Shown: positions 39,219 through 47,563 of the stretch, in pieces
Layout of the letters: each line of letters opens with the position of its first letter
How positions within the stretch are numbered: the stretch's first letter is position 1
Assembly: GCA_036271875.1 (NCBI GenBank)
Contig: DATAZU010000038.1
Span: forward strand, 1 to 64,000
Direction of reading: 5' to 3'
Source of the DNA: Galbitalea sp036271875
GTDB lineage: Bacteria; Actinomycetota; Actinomycetes; Actinomycetales; Microbacteriaceae
DNA length: 64,000 bases
Position numbers and translations under genes: made by a program
Notes under the pieces: model-generated
What the model was told of the DNA's origin: nothing
Databases searched by the model: none
The model's input: only the letters and a program-made list of their open reading frames with translations

Positions 39219-40621
39219 GACATCCGGACAGACTGCTTCCGGCGGACCCGGCGACTCGCGACATTGCGCGGCGGCTGTACGAGGCGGTCAGCGACGCGCC
39301 GATCCTGTCACCGCACGGACACGTCGACGCCCGGCAGCTGGCATCCAACCGGCCGTTCGCCGATCCGGCAGAACTATTCGTCACGCCGGACCACTACGTC
39401 ACCCGACTCCTGCACGCCAACGGTGTCTCGCTCGACCGGTTGCGACCGCCAACGGACCCGCGCGAGATCTGGCGCGAATTCGCATCCCGCTGGCGACTGT
39501 TTGCCGGCACGCCCGTTCGCTATTGGCTCGAGGACGTGCTCGAAGATGTCTTCGGGATCGATGAGACGCCGTCAGACGCAACCGCCGACTCGATCTACGA
39601 CCAGCTCGCCGAGCGACTCGCCTCGGAGGAATTCCGGCCGCGCGCCCTGTTCGAACGGTTCGGCATCCGCGTTCTCGCCACAACGGATGACCCGGTCGAT
39701 GACCTGGCGGCGCATCGCGCGCTGCGGAAGGATCCGAGCTTTGCGGGTCACGTGATCCCGACATTCCGGGCCGACCGATACATGGACCTGCACTCGCTCG
39801 GCTGGAACCAGGCCATTGATGAGTTGTCCGCCGCGAGCGGCATCGACTGCGGCACGTACACCGGCATGCTCAACGGCCTGCGGGCCCGGCGACAATTCTT
39901 CATCGAGAATGGCGCGACCTCGACCGACACCGGCGTTGCAGATGCCGGCGCGGAGCCCCTCGACCCGGTCGACGCCGAGTGGATTCACGCCAACCGCCTG
40001 AACGGCACGGTTACGGCTGACGATATCGCCGCGTACCGTCGCAACCTGCTCTACCGCTTCGCGGAGATGTCCACCGAGGACGGTCTCGTGATGCAGCTTC
40101 ATCCCGGAGTCATTCGCAATCACCACCGGCCGACCTTCGAAGCGTACGGGCCGGACACCGGACACGACCTGCCAGACGTCGCATCCTTTACTCGCCCGTT
40201 GCAGCCGCTGCTTCGGGACTTTGGCACGCATCCGAAGCTGCACCTCGTGCTGTTCACCGTCGATGAGACGGCGTTCAGCCGCGAGATCGCGCCGCTGGCC
40301 GGGTTCTATCCGAGCGTGTATGCGGGGGCGCCGTGGTGGTTCCTCGACAGCCCCGGCGGGATCGCGCGCTATCGCGCTGCGGTGACCGACACTGTCGGCT
40401 TCGCTAAAACCAGCGGATTCATCGACGACACCCGGGCGTTCTGCTCCATTCCGGCGAGGCATGACGTGTCGCGAAGAACGGATGCCGGCTACCTGGCCGG
40501 GCTCGTCGTCACGCACCAGCTCGGCGAGGACGAGGCGGCGCGGATCACGGGCGAGCTGGTGCGCGACATCCCGGCACATACTTTCAAGCTCGACAACTAC
40601 CTCGGAGCGAGTAGCTTCTAG
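39215..40621 (+). CDS. uxaC: Glucuronate isomerase
   Basis: A 468-aa uronate isomerase that converts D-glucuronate to D-fructuronate (and galacturonate to tagaturonate), the first intracellular step of the pathway. UxaC signatures include the metal motif LSPHGHVDARQLASN, YWLEDVLEDVFG, VIPTFRADRYMDL, GLVMQLHPGVIRNH and YAGAPWWFLDSPGG. Length matches the family. Its ATG overlaps the LacI gene stop by 4 nt, so regulator and enzyme are translated together. The downstream enzymes UxuB and ManD are on the divergent unit. No transporter, KDG kinase or KDPG aldolase gene is present in the window. Confidence 0.95.
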   Translation: MRHPDRLLPADPATRDIARRLYEAVSDAPILSPHGHVDARQLASNRPFADPAELFVTPDHYVTRLLHANGVSLDRLRPPTDPREIWREFASRWRLFAGTPVRYWLEDVLEDVFGIDETPSDATADSIYDQLAERLASEEFRPRALFERFGIRVLATTDDPVDDLAAHRALRKDPSFAGHVIPTFRADRYMDLHSLGWNQAIDELSAASGIDCGTYTGMLNGLRARRQFFIENGATSTDTGVADAGAEPLDPVDAEWIHANRLNGTVTADDIAAYRRNLLYRFAEMSTEDGLVMQLHPGVIRNHHRPTFEAYGPDTGHDLPDVASFTRPLQPLLRDFGTHPKLHLVLFTVDETAFSREIAPLAGFYPSVYAGAPWWFLDSPGGIARYRAAVTDTVGFAKTSGFIDDTRAFCSIPARHDVSRRTDAGYLAGLVVTHQLGEDEAARITGELVRDIPAHTFKLDNYLGASSF

Positions 40622-40631
40622 CGCTTAGCTC

Positions 40632-41279
40632 CTAGCGCTGGGGAGAAAGCGCCGCGGGGGCGACCAAACCAACACTGGGCAGCACGACCTTGTCGAGGAT
40701 CTGCATCAGATACTCCCGGTCGACCGGCACCCCCATCATCATCGTGCGGTAGGTCACCATCGACGGGCTGATGCTTGAGATGAACGGAATGTCGATATCG
40801 GCGCGGATCTCACCGCGGTCGATTGCCCGTTGCAGGAACCGGCGGTTGATCTCGGCACGCGGCGCTATGACCGAGGCACGTGCCGTTTCGGCAAGCTCCG
40901 GGTTGCGCGCGATGAGCGAAACCAGACCGGCCATGACCCGCATCTTCTGCGCGCCATCTTTGATGGTCGGTGCCTTCATCATCGCGATAAAGTCGCCGCG
41001 CAGCGTTCCCGTGTCGGGGAGTGCGTCGAAGTCGATGTCCTTGTTCTTCATGCACGCAACGGCATCGATGACGAGCTCGGTCTTCGACGGCCAGCGTCGG
41101 TACAGCGTCGCCTTACCGGCACGAGCACGCGCCGCGACCATGTCGATGGTCATGCCGTCGTAACCGACTTCGGCGAGAATATCGAGGGCAGCGTTCAGGA
41201 TGTCGTCGTCGCGCGTGGCATCCATTGGCCTGCCAACGCGGGGGCTGGCTGCCTGTTCGATGAGATCAAGCGGCATCAT
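40632..41279 (-). CDS. TetR family transcriptional regulator
   Basis: A 215-aa regulator. The helix-turn-helix lies at about residues 40-62 (YDGMTIDMVAARARAGKATL, then YRRWPSKTELV), typical of TetR proteins controlling exporters. The ligand domain contains MRVMAGLVSLIARNPELAE. AAAGGG precedes the ATG. It is divergent from a DHA2 exporter, over a 113-bp gap that contains the exporter promoter, and likely represses it. It is convergent with uxaC, from which it is 10 nt apart. Confidence 0.88.
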   Translation of the reverse strand: MMPLDLIEQAASPRVGRPMDATRDDDILNAALDILAEVGYDGMTIDMVAARARAGKATLYRRWPSKTELVIDAVACMKNKDIDFDALPDTGTLRGDFIAMMKAPTIKDGAQKMRVMAGLVSLIARNPELAETARASVIAPRAEINRRFLQRAIDRGEIRADIDIPFISSISPSMVTYRTMMMGVPVDREYLMQILDKVVLPSVGLVAPAALSPQR

Positions 41280-41351
41280 TGCGACTCATCCCTTTCATTT
41301 GATCTCGATAGTACGCCAAGCAATTTCGCTGTGCGCATAATTTAGAAACTG

Positions 41352-41385
41352 TTAAGTTCCGAAACTCGACAGTACCGTATATAGT
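41352..41385 (+). promoter_or_regulatory. Promoter of the second DHA2 exporter
   Basis: TTCCGA (41357-41362), 17 nt, TATAGT (41380-41385), then 7 nt to the ATG at 41393. An imperfect inverted repeat, ACTGT (near 41348-41352) and ACAGT (41369-41373), straddles the -35 and is a candidate TetR operator. Confidence 0.55.
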
Positions 41386-41392
41386 CGCTGTC

Positions 41393-42928
41393 ATGTCTTC
41401 GAATTCGCTATCAGCGTCACCACAGGCGCTTCCCAACAGATGGCTGACCCTCACGACCGTGGCGCTCGCCCAGTTGATGGTCATCCTCGACTCAACCGTC
41501 GTCAACATCGCGCTCCCGCATGCCCAGGCCGACCTCGGCTTCTCTAACGGCGACCGCCAGTGGGTCGTTACGGCGTACTCCCTCGCATTCGGAAGCCTGC
41601 TGCTTCTCGGCGGCCGTCTCTCCGATCTCATCGGTCGCAAGCGCACCTTCATGATCGGCCTCATTGGCTTCGCTCTCGCCTCCGCTCTCGGTGGCGCGGC
41701 CCCGACGTTCGGCTGGCTGGTTGCCGCGCGCGCCCTGCAGGGCGGATTCGGCGCGGTGCTCGCGCCCGCTGCTCTCGCCGTCCTGACAACGACGTTCACG
41801 ATCCCGAAGGAGCGCGCACGCGCCTTCGGCGTCTGGGGCGCCATTGCCGGTGCCGGTGGTGCGATCGGCCTGCTGCTCGGCGGCCTCCTGACCCAGGATC
41901 TCAACTGGCGCTGGAATCTCTATATCAACGTCGCCATCGCGGTTGTGGCCGTCATCGGCGCGATCATCTTCGTGCCTTCGCACATCCAACTCGGTGTTCG
42001 TCCGAAGCTCGATGTACCCGGAACCATTCTTGTCTCGGGCGGACTGTTCTTCCTTGTCTACGGATTCTCGAATGCGTACACCGACGGATGGGGCGCCGCC
42101 GACTCGTGGGGCATGCTCATTGCCGCGGGCGTCCTGCTGATCGCGTTCGTGCTCTGGCTGCGTCGGGCGACACATCCGCTGCTGCCGCTGCACGTCATCC
42201 TCGACCGCAACCGCGGTGCGGCGTACACCTCGATTCTTCTGGCCGCCGTTGGCATGTTTGCGATCTTCCTGTTCGTGACCTACTACCTGCAGACCACGCT
42301 GGACTACACGCCGATCCAGACCGGACTCTCGTTCCTGCCCATGGTCGGATGCCTCATCGTCGCCGCGCAGCTGGGCACGAACTTCCTGGTTCCACGACTC
42401 GGACCGAAGGTGCTCGTGCCGATCGGCATGGTTCTCGCGGCGAGCGGGATGCTCTGGCTGACGCAGCTCGGTGTGCACAGCACGTACGTTGCCGACATCA
42501 TGCCGCCGCTGATGCTGGTCGGATTCGCGATGGGCACGATCATGCCCGCCTCGATGCAGACCGCCACCCTCGGGGTCGAGCGGGCGTACGCCGGCGTCGC
42601 ATCCGCGCTGGTCAACACCAGCCAGCAGGTTGGTGGCTCAATCGGAACGGCCCTGCTTAACACGCTCGCGGCATCCGCCCTCACGGCATACCTTACGGCG
42701 AACCCGCCGCTGGCCAACACCAAGCCGGCGCTCGCGGAAGCGCTCGGAAATGCCGCGGTGCACAGCTACGCGATTGCCTACACGTGGGGCGCCGGATCGT
42801 TCGCGCTCGGAGCTGTGATCGCTGTGTTCCTGTTCCGCCGTCGCGGCCAGGGCGTCTCGCTCAGCAACGCGCACGCACCCGTCACCGGTAAGGTGCCGAC
42901 CGCGCCGGAGCCGGTCGCGGCCCACTAG
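41393..42928 (+). CDS. MFS transporter, DHA2 family
   Basis: A 511-aa drug exporter with an expected 14 transmembrane helices. The first helix carries AQLMVILDSTVVNIALPHAQ, the DHA2 motif D1. Motif A is GRLSDLIGRKRTFM, and the motif-C region is FGVWGAIAGAGGAIGLLLGG. NWRWNLYINVAIAVVAV is the usual DHA2 loop. A divergent TetR gene probably regulates it. The stop is followed by an inverted repeat whose distal arm covers the gnd ribosome site. The transported compound is unknown. Confidence 0.92.
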   Translation: MSSNSLSASPQALPNRWLTLTTVALAQLMVILDSTVVNIALPHAQADLGFSNGDRQWVVTAYSLAFGSLLLLGGRLSDLIGRKRTFMIGLIGFALASALGGAAPTFGWLVAARALQGGFGAVLAPAALAVLTTTFTIPKERARAFGVWGAIAGAGGAIGLLLGGLLTQDLNWRWNLYINVAIAVVAVIGAIIFVPSHIQLGVRPKLDVPGTILVSGGLFFLVYGFSNAYTDGWGAADSWGMLIAAGVLLIAFVLWLRRATHPLLPLHVILDRNRGAAYTSILLAAVGMFAIFLFVTYYLQTTLDYTPIQTGLSFLPMVGCLIVAAQLGTNFLVPRLGPKVLVPIGMVLAASGMLWLTQLGVHSTYVADIMPPLMLVGFAMGTIMPASMQTATLGVERAYAGVASALVNTSQQVGGSIGTALLNTLAASALTAYLTANPPLANTKPALAEALGNAAVHSYAIAYTWGAGSFALGAVIAVFLFRRRGQGVSLSNAHAPVTGKVPTAPEPVAAH

Positions 42929-42938
42929 TTCCAGCTCG

Positions 42939-42992
42939 GTGCTCCTCGACGAGTCGGTAGGCTTAACAGTCAGCCCATTCGTCGAGGAGCAC
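42939..42992 (+). terminator. Inverted repeat that covers the gnd ribosome binding site
   Basis: GTGCTCCTCGACGA (42939-42952) and TCGTCGAGGAGCAC (42979-42992) are perfect 14-bp inverted repeats. The right arm contains GAGGAG, the gnd ribosome site. A read-through RNA from the exporter gene would therefore hide the gnd start, whereas RNA from the internal gnd promoter would not carry the left arm. Confidence 0.65.
42958..42963 (+). promoter_or_regulatory. Predicted -10 of gnd
   Basis: TAGGCT lies in the loop of the inverted repeat, 33 nt before the gnd ATG. It predicts a start near 42970, which excludes the anti-ribosome-site arm from the mRNA. Confidence 0.5.
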
Positions 42993-42996
42993 TGTC

Positions 42997-44457
42997 ATGT
43001 CTGAATCCACCAAGGCCACTGCGAACATCGGGGTCGTCGGCCTCGCCGTCATGGGATCGAACCTCGCGCGCAATCTTGCCTCGCGAGAGGGCAACACGGT
43101 CGCGGTCTACAACCGCACGTATGCCAAGACCCAGACGCTGGTGAAGGAGCATCCCGAGGCCAACTTCGTGGCATCGGAGGACATCAAGGATTTTGTCGCC
43201 TCGCTCGAAAAGCCGCGCGCCGCACTCATCATGGTGCAGGCCGGGGCGGGGACGGATGCCGTCATCGACGAGCTCTCCGAGCTGTTCGAGCCCGGCGACA
43301 TCATCATCGACGGCGGCAACTCGCTGTTCACCGACACCATCCGCCGGGAAAAGGCGGCGCGCGACAGGGGCCTGAACTTCGTCGGAACTGGAATCTCCGG
43401 CGGCGAGGAGGGCGCGCTCAAGGGACCCTCGATCATGCCGGGAGGTTCGGTCGAGGCCTACGAGAAGCTGGGCCCAATCTTCGAGTCGATCGCGGCGATC
43501 GCCGAGGGCGAGCCGTGCGTGACGCACGTCGGTACGGATGGCGCCGGCCACTTCGTGAAGATGATCCACAACGGCATCGAGTACGCAGACATGCAACTCA
43601 TCGCCGAGGCATACGACCTCATCCGCCACGGCACGGGAGCGACGCCGGCCGAGATCGCCGACATCTTCACCGAGTGGAACAAGGGCGAACTCGAGTCGTA
43701 CCTCATCGAGATCACGGCCGAGGTGCTCAAGCAGGTGGATGCGTCTACGGGCAAACCGCTCGTCGACGTCATCCTCGACCAGGCCGGATCGAAGGGGACG
43801 GGAGTCTGGACGGTGCAGAACGCGCTGGCTCTCGGCATCCCCGTCTCGGGTATCGCCGAAGCCGTGTTTGCCCGCGCGCTGTCGTCCAAGCCGGAACAGC
43901 GGAAGGCCGCATCCGATCTTCCCGGGCCAGCCAAGCCATGGGTTGTCGAGGATCGCACGCAGTTCATCGAGGATGTTCGCCGCGCGCTCTACGCCTCGAA
44001 GATGATCGCGTACAGCCAGGGCTTTGACGCCATCGTCGCCGGCGCAGAGGAATACAACTGGGACATCAAGAAAGGCAACATCGCCAAGATCTGGCGGGGC
44101 GGCTGCATCATTCGCGCGCAGTTCCTGAACCGAATCACGGATGCATACGAGGAGAACCCCGGACTCGTCGCGCTGCTCACTGCGCCTTACTTCACGGCTG
44201 CAATTGAGGGCGCGCAGGAGTCGTGGCGCACCGTTGTCGCACACGCGGCCATGGCCGGCATCCCGACGCCCGCGTTCTCGTCGTCACTCGCGTACTACGA
44301 CGGCATCCGTGCCGAACGCCTGCCCGCCGCTCTGGTCCAGGGCCAGCGCGACTTCTTCGGCGCGCACACGTACAAGCGCGTCGACAAGCCGGGCGTCTTC
44401 CACACCCTATGGTCGGGCGACCGCTCCGAGATAGAGACCACCCCGTCCGCCCACTAG
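42997..44457 (+). CDS. gnd: 6-phosphogluconate dehydrogenase (decarboxylating)
   Basis: A 486-aa cytosolic enzyme of the pentose phosphate pathway that oxidises 6-phosphogluconate to ribulose 5-phosphate with NADP. The N-terminal fold reads IGVVGLAVMGSNLARNLA with NADP-type YNRTYAK after it. Catalytic and substrate segments are IIDGGNSLFTDT, GTGISGGEEGALKGPSIMPG, HFVKMIHNGIEYADMQLI and the C-terminal QRDFFGAHTYKRVD. Length is that of the long, dimeric form. GAGGAG sits 7 nt before the ATG. A 55-nt hairpin follows the stop. Confidence 0.97.
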   Translation: MSESTKATANIGVVGLAVMGSNLARNLASREGNTVAVYNRTYAKTQTLVKEHPEANFVASEDIKDFVASLEKPRAALIMVQAGAGTDAVIDELSELFEPGDIIIDGGNSLFTDTIRREKAARDRGLNFVGTGISGGEEGALKGPSIMPGGSVEAYEKLGPIFESIAAIAEGEPCVTHVGTDGAGHFVKMIHNGIEYADMQLIAEAYDLIRHGTGATPAEIADIFTEWNKGELESYLIEITAEVLKQVDASTGKPLVDVILDQAGSKGTGVWTVQNALALGIPVSGIAEAVFARALSSKPEQRKAASDLPGPAKPWVVEDRTQFIEDVRRALYASKMIAYSQGFDAIVAGAEEYNWDIKKGNIAKIWRGGCIIRAQFLNRITDAYEENPGLVALLTAPYFTAAIEGAQESWRTVVAHAAMAGIPTPAFSSSLAYYDGIRAERLPAALVQGQRDFFGAHTYKRVDKPGVFHTLWSGDRSEIETTPSAH

Positions 44458-44465
44458 TTTCCCCT

Positions 44466-44520
44466 GAGGGGCGGCAGAAGGCCCTAAAAGGTCACGATTT
44501 AGGGCTTTCTGCCGCCCCTC
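44466..44520 (+). terminator. Terminator hairpin after gnd
   Basis: 23-nt arms at 44466-44488 and 44498-44520 pair with one G-U. The arm core GGCAGAAGGCCCTAAA is shared with the hairpin after ndh (1-46). The stem starts 8 nt after the gnd stop. The loop is 9 nt and there is no U tract. Confidence 0.8.
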
Positions 44521-44545
44521 ACCAATATGCGGGGATGATAGAGCC

Positions 44546-44920
44546 ATGAGCTTCTACGAGGATGAGCAGCCTGAGCTGGTCGGCTATGTGCCGATCAACG
44601 GCCGTCCTCTGCGATCTCGGCGCCTCTTGATCGCGATGCGCATCGTTGTGGTCGTCGGCGTAGTCGGTCTCGTACTGCCTGGCGTCATCGGCGAGGTCAT
44701 GCTGAACTTCCGGGATGCCGCGGAGAGCTGCAAACGCTGGGTCAGCTACGAACATCCGGGCGACCAGTCGACCGCGAGCTTTGAGCTGTTCGGGGCGAAC
44801 GGATCGGGCTGGCAGTGCTACACCGCATCCGACTCGTTCGGCGGCTCGCAGTTCGTCGCTTCGCTCGGCTGGATACCCGGGCCCCCGGCCATCCCGGCGC
44901 GCTCCGGCGTCAACGCGTAG
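44546..44920 (+). CDS. Small membrane protein, unknown function
   Basis: A 124-aa protein with a 30-residue cytoplasmic start (DEQPELVGYVPINGRPLRSRR), one transmembrane helix at about residues 30-52 (RIVVVVGVVGLVLPGVIGEV) and an exported C-terminal domain. Two Cys in that domain (AESCKRW, WQCYTAS) may form a disulphide. I do not recognise the family. GATGAT lies 6 nt before the ATG and could be a -10 for a leaderless mRNA. The gene is convergent with prs and shares an intergenic 78-nt element with it. Confidence 0.65.
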   Translation: MSFYEDEQPELVGYVPINGRPLRSRRLLIAMRIVVVVGVVGLVLPGVIGEVMLNFRDAAESCKRWVSYEHPGDQSTASFELFGANGSGWQCYTASDSFGGSQFVASLGWIPGPPAIPARSGVNA

Positions 44921-44944
44921 CTGACATCCGCCCCGCCCGCACCT

Positions 44945-45022
44945 GTTGTGCAGGTGTTAGCGACCCCAAGCGACTTGTTCAATGGGATCGAAGCCCGTTC
45001 GGCGGTGAAGTACCTGCACAAC
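44945..45022. repeat. 78-nt structured element, copy 1
   Basis: GTTGTGCAGGTGTT (from 44945) and AAGTACCTGCACAAC (to 45022) pair around a 50-nt interior. Copy 2 at 55128-55205 has exactly the same length. Read in the reverse direction, this copy shares the arm sequence and internal GCCGAA and GATCCCA blocks with copy 2. It lies between convergent genes, 18 nt past the prs stop. Confidence 0.75.
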
Positions 45023-45040
45023 CGGTGTGTGGGACGGGTT

Positions 45041-46018
45041 CTAGGCGGCGCCGTCGAACATCGAAGTAACCGAGCCGTCGCTGAACACCTCGTGGATGGC
45101 GCTCGCGATGAGCGGCGCGATCGGCAGGATGGTCAGGGTCGGGAAGCGGCTCTCCTCCGGGATCGGCAGGGTGTCGGTGACCACAACCGAGTCGATGAAG
45201 TCGCTCTGCAGGATCTCGCTGGCCGGATCCGAGAACACCGCGTGCGTCGCGGCGACAATGACCCCGAGCGCCCCGGCCTGCTTGAGCGCCTCGGCCGCCT
45301 TCACGATCGTGCCACCCGTGTCGATGATGTCGTCAACGATCAGGCAGACGCGGCCGTCGACCTCGCCGACGATCTCGTGCACCGTGACCTTGTTCGCGAT
45401 CATCGGATCGCGACGCTTGTGGATGATCGCCAGCGGCGCTCCGAGCTTGTCGCTCCAGACATCAGCGACGCGCACACGGCCCATGTCCGGCGACACGACC
45501 GTCAGGGTCGCGGGATCGAGCCGCTCCTGGAAGTGCTTGAGCAGCACGGGCATGGCGAACAGGTGGTCGACGGGGCCGTCGAAGAATCCCTGGATCTGCG
45601 CCGCGTGCAGGTCAACGCTCATGATCCTGTCGGCGCCAGCGGCCTTGAACAGGTCAGCGACAAGGCGCGCGCTGATCGGCTCGCGACCGCGACCCTTTTT
45701 GTCTTGCCTGGCATACGGATAGTAGGGGGCGACGACCGTGATCCGCTTGGCGGATGCGCGCTTGAGCGCGTCGATCATGATCAGCTGCTCCATGAGCCAG
45801 TCGTTCACCGGCCGAGTGTGGGACTGGATGACGAACGCATCCGACCCGCGCACGCTCTCGTCGTACCGCGCATAGAACTCGCTCGAGGCGAAGGTTCGCG
45901 CGTCCGTGTGGACCAGATCAGTGCCGAGCTCGCTGGCAATGTCGATTGCGAGCTGCGGATGAGCGCGCCCCGTGACAATGACCAATCGCTTCTTGCCGCT
46001 GGCGGTGATCTCGGCCAC
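45041..46018 (-). CDS. prs: Ribose-phosphate pyrophosphokinase
   Basis: A 325-aa enzyme that makes PRPP from ribose 5-phosphate and ATP, for nucleotide, His and Trp synthesis. Signatures are VNDWLMEQLIMIDALKRASA, VVAPYYPYARQDKKGRGREP, DLHAAQIQGFFDGPVDHL and the PRPP loop LIVDDIIDTGGTIVKA. GTG 46018 is chosen: AGGAAG lies about 10 nt upstream and the length then matches the family. The longer frame upstream enters glmU. It follows glmU by 31 nt, the standard operon. Confidence 0.96.
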   Translation of the reverse strand: MAEITASGKKRLVIVTGRAHPQLAIDIASELGTDLVHTDARTFASSEFYARYDESVRGSDAFVIQSHTRPVNDWLMEQLIMIDALKRASAKRITVVAPYYPYARQDKKGRGREPISARLVADLFKAAGADRIMSVDLHAAQIQGFFDGPVDHLFAMPVLLKHFQERLDPATLTVVSPDMGRVRVADVWSDKLGAPLAIIHKRRDPMIANKVTVHEIVGEVDGRVCLIVDDIIDTGGTIVKAAEALKQAGALGVIVAATHAVFSDPASEILQSDFIDSVVVTDTLPIPEESRFPTLTILPIAPLIASAIHEVFSDGSVTSMFDGAA

Positions 46019-46049
46019 GTGTCCCGCTTCCTGCCGGCTCCCCGACGGG

Positions 46050-47492
46050 TCAGGCTTTGTCCACGCTGTCGCCGGATGCTGCTTCCGCCGCTTTCGCGGC
46101 TGCAGTGCCCGGACGCTTGGCGAGAGTCCAGCCATCCATATTGCGTTGCGGAGCAACATTGATGGCTAGCGCGCCGGGCGGAACATCCTTGCGCACCACC
46201 GTGCCAGCACCTGTGTAGGCTCCGTCTCCAATAGTAACGGGGGCGACGAACACGTTGTGCGAGCCCGACCGAACGTGTGAGCCGACGACCGTCTTGTGCT
46301 TATTGACTCCGTCGTAGTTTGCCGTGATGGTGCCCGCACCGACGTTCGACTCCTCACCCACGGTCGTGTCGCCGATGTAGCTCAGGTGCGGCACCTTCGA
46401 CCCGTTGCCGATGCGCGAATTCTTCGTTTCGACGAACGTGCCGATCTTGCCGTTCTCGCCGAGGTACGTGCCAGGACGGAGGTAGGCAAACGGCCCGACG
46501 GATGCGCCCGTACCGATGACCGCGAGCGTCGCGTCAGTGCGCCGAACGACCGCACCGGCGCCGACCTCACAGGAGTCGAGGCTGGTGTCCGGCCCAATGA
46601 TGGCGCCGCGTTCGATCACGGTTGGGCCGACGAGGATCGTTCCGGGCAGCAGCTCGACGTCTTCCGCGATGGTGGCCTGCAGGTCGATCCAGGTCGAATG
46701 CGGGTCGAGGATGGTGACGCCGGCGAGTTGCCAGCCACGAACGATCATCTCGTTGAGCCGACGTGCCGTTTCTGCGAGCTGCACGCGGTCGTTGATCCCT
46801 CCGACGATCCAGTTCTCGCTGACCGGAACGGCCGTGACATCCGAACCGGATGCGCTGAGCAAGCCGATCACATCGGTCAGGTACTTCTCCCCCTGCGCGT
46901 TGTGGGTCGTCACGAGCGCGAGCTTCTCGCGCAGCGGCTCGAGGTGGAAGACGTATGTGCCGGAGTTCACCTCGCGGATCTCGAGCTCGTCGTCCGTCGC
47001 ATCCTTCTGCTCGACGATGCGATCGACAGCGCCATCCGCGGTGCGGACGATGCGGCCGTAGCCGGTCGCGTCGTCGAAGATCGCGGAGAGCAGCGTGGCA
47101 GCGGCACCCCCGTCGCGGTGTGCGAGAAGCAGGCCGGTCAGGGTTCCGGCATCCAGCAGCGGCACGTCCCCGCTCACGATGAGCACGTCGCCCGCAAATC
47201 CCGGTGGGAGGGCGTCGATGCCCTGCTCCACGGCGCGGCCGGTGCCGGGTACCTCATCCTGATCGACGATCACGGCCTCGGGCATCAGCTCGAGAACGAT
47301 TGCGGAAACCGCATCCCGCTCGTGGCGCACGACGACGACGACGTGCACCGGGTCAAGCTCGCGAGCCGTCGCGAGCACGTGGCCCACGATCGGAACCCCA
47401 GCCAACAGATGGAGCACCTTGGGCCGCTCCGACTTCATTCGAGTGCCCTGGCCGGCGGCCAAAACGATGACGGCGAGATTGGAATCGGTCAT
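46050..47492 (-). CDS. glmU: Bifunctional UDP-GlcNAc pyrophosphorylase / GlcN-1-P acetyltransferase
   Basis: A 480-aa enzyme that makes UDP-N-acetylglucosamine, the precursor of peptidoglycan. The N-terminal nucleotidyltransferase domain has VIVLAAGQGTRMKSERPKVL, and PGTGRAVEQGIDAL near residue 80. The C-terminal left-handed beta-helix of hexapeptide repeats covers about residues 265-450 (for example GTFVETKNSRIGNGSKVPHL and VGAGTITANYDGVNKHKTV). The extra C-terminal Ala-rich tail is typical of Actinobacteria. GGGAGA lies 9 nt before the ATG. Confidence 0.97.
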   Translation of the reverse strand: MTDSNLAVIVLAAGQGTRMKSERPKVLHLLAGVPIVGHVLATARELDPVHVVVVVRHERDAVSAIVLELMPEAVIVDQDEVPGTGRAVEQGIDALPPGFAGDVLIVSGDVPLLDAGTLTGLLLAHRDGGAAATLLSAIFDDATGYGRIVRTADGAVDRIVEQKDATDDELEIREVNSGTYVFHLEPLREKLALVTTHNAQGEKYLTDVIGLLSASGSDVTAVPVSENWIVGGINDRVQLAETARRLNEMIVRGWQLAGVTILDPHSTWIDLQATIAEDVELLPGTILVGPTVIERGAIIGPDTSLDSCEVGAGAVVRRTDATLAVIGTGASVGPFAYLRPGTYLGENGKIGTFVETKNSRIGNGSKVPHLSYIGDTTVGEESNVGAGTITANYDGVNKHKTVVGSHVRSGSHNVFVAPVTIGDGAYTGAGTVVRKDVPPGALAINVAPQRNMDGWTLAKRPGTAAAKAAEAASGDSVDKA

Positions 47493-47517
47493 GAAGTCAT
47501 TCTCCCGTTAAACCAAG

Positions 47518-47549
47518 AACTCCCCCGAGCGGATCCTCTCGGGGGAGTT
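47518..47549 (-). terminator. Terminator after the ABC permease gene
   Basis: AACTCCCCCGAG (47518-47529) and CTCGGGGGAGTT (47538-47549) form a perfect 12-bp stem with an 8-nt loop. On the minus strand it is followed by CTTGGTTT, a short U-rich stretch. It ends the sugar transport operon, 15 nt past its last stop, and isolates glmU. Confidence 0.85.
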
Positions 47550-47563
47550 GCTTGTGTGGATCT

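Noticed and set aside
40618..40640. Terminator between uxaC and the convergent TetR gene (TAGCGCT repeated)
   Set aside because: The short AGCGCT repeats are self-complementary but too small and overlap both stops; no stable stem can be supported.
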